A DNA stretch of 18,102 nucleotides from Planctomycetota bacterium (GTDB lineage Bacteria; Planctomycetota; Phycisphaerae; UBA1845), in NCBI GenBank assembly GCA_024277835.1, contig JAJRUK010000396.1, forward strand, positions 1 to 18,102, read 5' to 3'. Numbering within the stretch: position 1 is the first letter of the stretch; every line of letters starts with the position of its first letter. Positions 15,609 to 18,102 of this stretch are shown here, piece by piece. The notes under the pieces were generated by a model. It had not been told where the DNA came from and searched no databases. It saw only the letters and a list, made by a program, of their open reading frames with translations. The position numbers and the translations under genes are program-made.

Positions 15609-17045
15609 TTAAGTAGCCCGCGGGTTGGCGCTCTCGCGTTTATGTTTCTTTCCGAAAACCCAGAAGGCGAGTAGCGCGACCCAGACCGGAAAATGCTCGA
15701 TCCACAACACGAATCGATATTCGTAGTGCAGGTAGTATAGCGGAAGCGTGGCCGTGTAGAGCAATAGCGCGAAGTTGTTCCGCACACAAAGCAGCGGAAG
15801 CATCCAGAGGTAATACCACGGAAACTGCGTCGGACCAAGCAGGAACAGAACCGCAATGACACTGAGGATGCGCGAGGTAAGGTCGCGCCCGTCGCGGATC
15901 GGTTTGAGCGCGCAGAGCGCCGCCCACCCACCAACAACAATCGCAACGGCAACACGCGAGTAGCGAATAACATCGTCGCCATTGATCGAAAAGGGCGACA
16001 GCACAACGCTCGCGACATAGGACCAGATCGCGAAAAACCCCTCGTTATTCCGCCAATAGCGCGAGAAAGCATGCAGACCCGCGTCGTCCCCCGTCGCGCC
16101 GAGCAGCATAGGCCAAAGCATCAGAGCACTACCGCCCACGATCATCACAGATCCCCAAAGCAATACTGAAATCCGGCGGGCGCACGTTCGCAGCAACACC
16201 GGCGCAAGCAGGACGGGCCAAAGCTTGGCACCAACGGCACCAACAAGCGCTAGCGAGCACCACGTTGTTCGTCGGCGCAGAGCAAAAAGAACGCCAGCCA
16301 CCACGGACGGAAACGCAACGACGTCCATGTGCGCAGAGCTGGTTACCTCGCGGAGCAACACCGGATTCCACCAATACCACGCGACCCAGATCGGCGGCAA
16401 CTTCAAATCGGCAAGCAGCACGACCAACAGGACGACCGTCGCGATATCAAACGCGAGCAGCACAAAGCGAAGCGCGTAAACACTCCATGGCTTAACGACA
16501 TGCGCCGCCGCGAAGACAGCTTGAGCAACCGGCGGATAAATCGTCGCAAGATGAGGGTGGTTGACTTGTTCAATCGTCTCGCGACCTGTCGTAGCAATTG
16601 TAGCCTGAGGCGGTTTTTGAAAGTCACCCAATGGACCACCGGGAGAAGACGGGTCGTCAACGAGAAGCTGCTCCGGAACCACCCCGTACGGATTCACTCC
16701 GTGCGCCGTCACAGCCCCGTCAAGCAAGTAACGATGATAGTCATCCTCAAGAAACGGCGGAGAAACCAGAACAACGCATCGCGCTGCCAACCCGACCAGC
16801 AGGATCGCCCCCAGCTCGTGACGCGCAACAATCGCATGCTTCCTGGAGCACCACAGACCGGCGACATAGACAAGACCGACAATGATCGACGATACAACAA
16901 GCGGAACCCGAGCGAACTCCGTGTCGCCGGCATCACTCGACCCGAGCAGGCCCAGCACCGCGAGTCCGAATGCATAAACCAAAACGCTCACACCGGTTGC
17001 GACGAATACAAACGGAAATCTTGACGCCGGTTTCAACCCTGCCAC
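15609..17045 (-). CDS. Polytopic GT-C glycosyltransferase, GT87/mannosyltransferase-like
   Basis: 478 aa with roughly ten hydrophobic segments through the whole length. The first large loop carries PPFLEDDYHRYLLDGAV and then GVNPYG (about 96-121). The acidic pair and the downstream NPY match GT-C enzymes that use polyprenyl-phosphate sugars (GT87/MptB-like mannosyltransferases). Such enzymes transfer the sugar on the outer face of the cytoplasmic membrane. The gene sits 27 bases downstream of the flavoprotein and two bases upstream of the fusion glycosyltransferase. The first fusion domain could supply its polyprenyl-phosphate sugar donor. Family-level assignment is fairly secure; substrate is not. 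It ends with a basic tail (GKKHKRE) expected to be cytoplasmic. Confidence 0.8.
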   Translation of the reverse strand: MAGLKPASRFPFVFVATGVSVLVYAFGLAVLGLLGSSDAGDTEFARVPLVVSSIIVGLVYVAGLWCSRKHAIVARHELGAILLVGLAARCVVLVSPPFLEDDYHRYLLDGAVTAHGVNPYGVVPEQLLVDDPSSPGGPLGDFQKPPQATIATTGRETIEQVNHPHLATIYPPVAQAVFAAAHVVKPWSVYALRFVLLAFDIATVVLLVVLLADLKLPPIWVAWYWWNPVLLREVTSSAHMDVVAFPSVVAGVLFALRRRTTWCSLALVGAVGAKLWPVLLAPVLLRTCARRISVLLWGSVMIVGGSALMLWPMLLGATGDDAGLHAFSRYWRNNEGFFAIWSYVASVVLSPFSINGDDVIRYSRVAVAIVVGGWAALCALKPIRDGRDLTSRILSVIAVLFLLGPTQFPWYYLWMLPLLCVRNNFALLLYTATLPLYYLHYEYRFVLWIEHFPVWVALLAFWVFGKKHKRESANPRAT

Positions 17046-17072
17046 TAAACGATCTGCTTCCCAAGAGTGCGA

Positions 17073-18102
17073 TTATCGACGCCAGCGGAGAATCGTTTCA
17101 AACAGCTTGGCGACGCGCGGCGTAAACCGCGTCTTGTTATAAGCGTCGCCCGCTTTGCGAATCACATCGGCCGTTGTCGGATACGGATGAATCGCCCTGG
17201 CGATCGTACCTAATCCAGCACCCGCCGCCATCGCAACCGTCACCTCGGAAATCATATCACCCGCGTGCCGCGCGACCAGTGTAGCTCCGACAATCTTGTC
17301 GGTACCCCTGCGAACGTGAACCTTGCAAAAACCGTCCGTGTCGCCCTCAAGAATAGCACGATCGACGTCGCTCAGTTCAATCGTAAACGTGTCGATCTCG
17401 ATTCCGCTGGCCTCCGCGTCTTTGGGATACATCCCGACGTGTGCGATCTCCGGTTCGGTATACGTACACCACGGAATCGTCAAAGCGGACGCCTTGGATC
17501 GACCAAAGAAAAGCGCGTTCTGAATCACGATCCGGGCCATGAAGTCAGCCGCGTGCGTGAATTTGTAAACGCTGCACACGTCGCCCGCCGCGTATATTTT
17601 CGGATTGGTCGTCTGAAGCTTGTCGTTGACCTTCACACCGGCGCGTCGATCAAACACAATGCCAGCCTCATCAAGTCCGAGTCCATCGACGTTTGGCGCA
17701 CGCCCGACACCAACCAAAATCTGATCAACCTCAACGAATTCGCCGCCTTTGAGATTGATCACGCGCGTGTCGCCTTGCTGTGAAACAGATTCGATATTGA
17801 CGCCGCACCGCAGGTCCACACCGTCGCGCACAAGCGATGCTTCAATGCGAACAGCCGCATCGCGGTCTTCGCGACTCAGAATGTGAGCGCCCACTTCCAG
17901 CAGCGTCACCTTCGACCCGAATCGCGCGAAACACTGCGCCAATTCGCATCCAATCGGACCGCCACCGATCACAGCCAATCGCTTGGGCAGCTTCGTCAGC
18001 GAAAAATCGTCTCATTGGTGAGCGCACCGGCTTCACTAAGTCCGGGGATGGGCAACACCACCGCCCGAGCGCCCGTAGCAACACAAGCCCGAGAAAAACG
18101 AA
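17073..18102 (-). pseudogene. Mercuric-reductase-like FAD/NAD(P) disulfide oxidoreductase, partial, with one-base frameshift
   Basis: The C-terminal two thirds is readable; the N-terminal FAD domain lies beyond the right edge. The frame from the edge reads CVATGARAVVLPIPG and ALTNETIF, then hits TGA. The next frame begins FSLTKLPKRLAVIGGGPIG and runs intact to TAA at 17073-17075. Adding one base to the run of five A at 18002-18006 (T on the coding strand) restores a continuous protein. The NAD(P)-binding motif is GGGPIGCELAQCFARFG, the second FAD motif is IYAAGDVC, and the dimerisation domain has HPYPTTADVIRKAGD. This variant of the His/Glu active-site region is typical of mercuric-reductase-like proteins of unknown substrate. 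A homopolymer indel makes sequencing error a likely explanation. It is first in the visible operon with the two glycosyltransferase genes. Confidence 0.8.

Overview
The window looks like a chromosomal segment of a Gram-negative, GC-rich bacterium, most plausibly a planctomycete (perhaps Phycisphaerae-like). This is inferred from the gene families: a Kdo/WaaP-type kinase, a tripartite efflux system, a solitary FliA-type sigma factor and large secreted subtilases. No rRNA or single-copy marker settles the taxonomy. Coding density is high, and no gap between genes exceeds 300 bases. I saw no tRNA, rRNA, CRISPR array, transposase or phage gene.

Layout. (1) Minus strand, 2-1279: a secreted subtilisin-like protease running off the left edge. 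Upstream of it on the same strand (1559-2881) is a lipopolysaccharide-kinase-like protein whose C-terminus looks clipped. (2) Plus strand, 3107-7672: an outer-membrane efflux lipoprotein, a periplasmic adaptor and a MacB/LolD-type ATPase form an exporter operon, but no permease gene accompanies them. (3) Plus strand, 7938-13410: a FliA/WhiG-type sigma factor, tRNA pseudouridine synthase truA, a family-4 glycosyltransferase, a lipoprotein N-acetylmuramoyl-L-alanine amidase and a membrane processive family-2 glycosyltransferase. truA and the amidase each carry one in-frame TAG in otherwise intact reading frames. (4) Minus strand, 13570-18102: a compact operon read from the right edge. It holds a mercuric-reductase-like flavoprotein (one-base frameshift in a run of five T), a GT-C membrane glycosyltransferase and a three-domain fusion. 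The fusion joins a dolichyl-phosphate-sugar-synthase-like GT2, a DUF2064/TIGR04282 transferase and a TIGR04283 transferase. A perfect GC-rich hairpin lies between the convergent ends of blocks 3 and 4.

How the genes fit together. Much of the window concerns the cell envelope: export, lipid or glycan phosphorylation, glycan synthesis and peptidoglycan cleavage. In block 4 the first fusion domain could make a polyprenyl-phosphate sugar and the GT-C protein could use it. The other two fusion domains and the flavoprotein belong to families often linked to radical-SAM/selenodomain or arsenosugar loci.

Most notable: the triple transferase fusion and its operon; three interrupted genes, two by the same TAG codon; and an efflux operon without a permease, whose outer-membrane component has an acidic linker while its adaptor has a basic tail.
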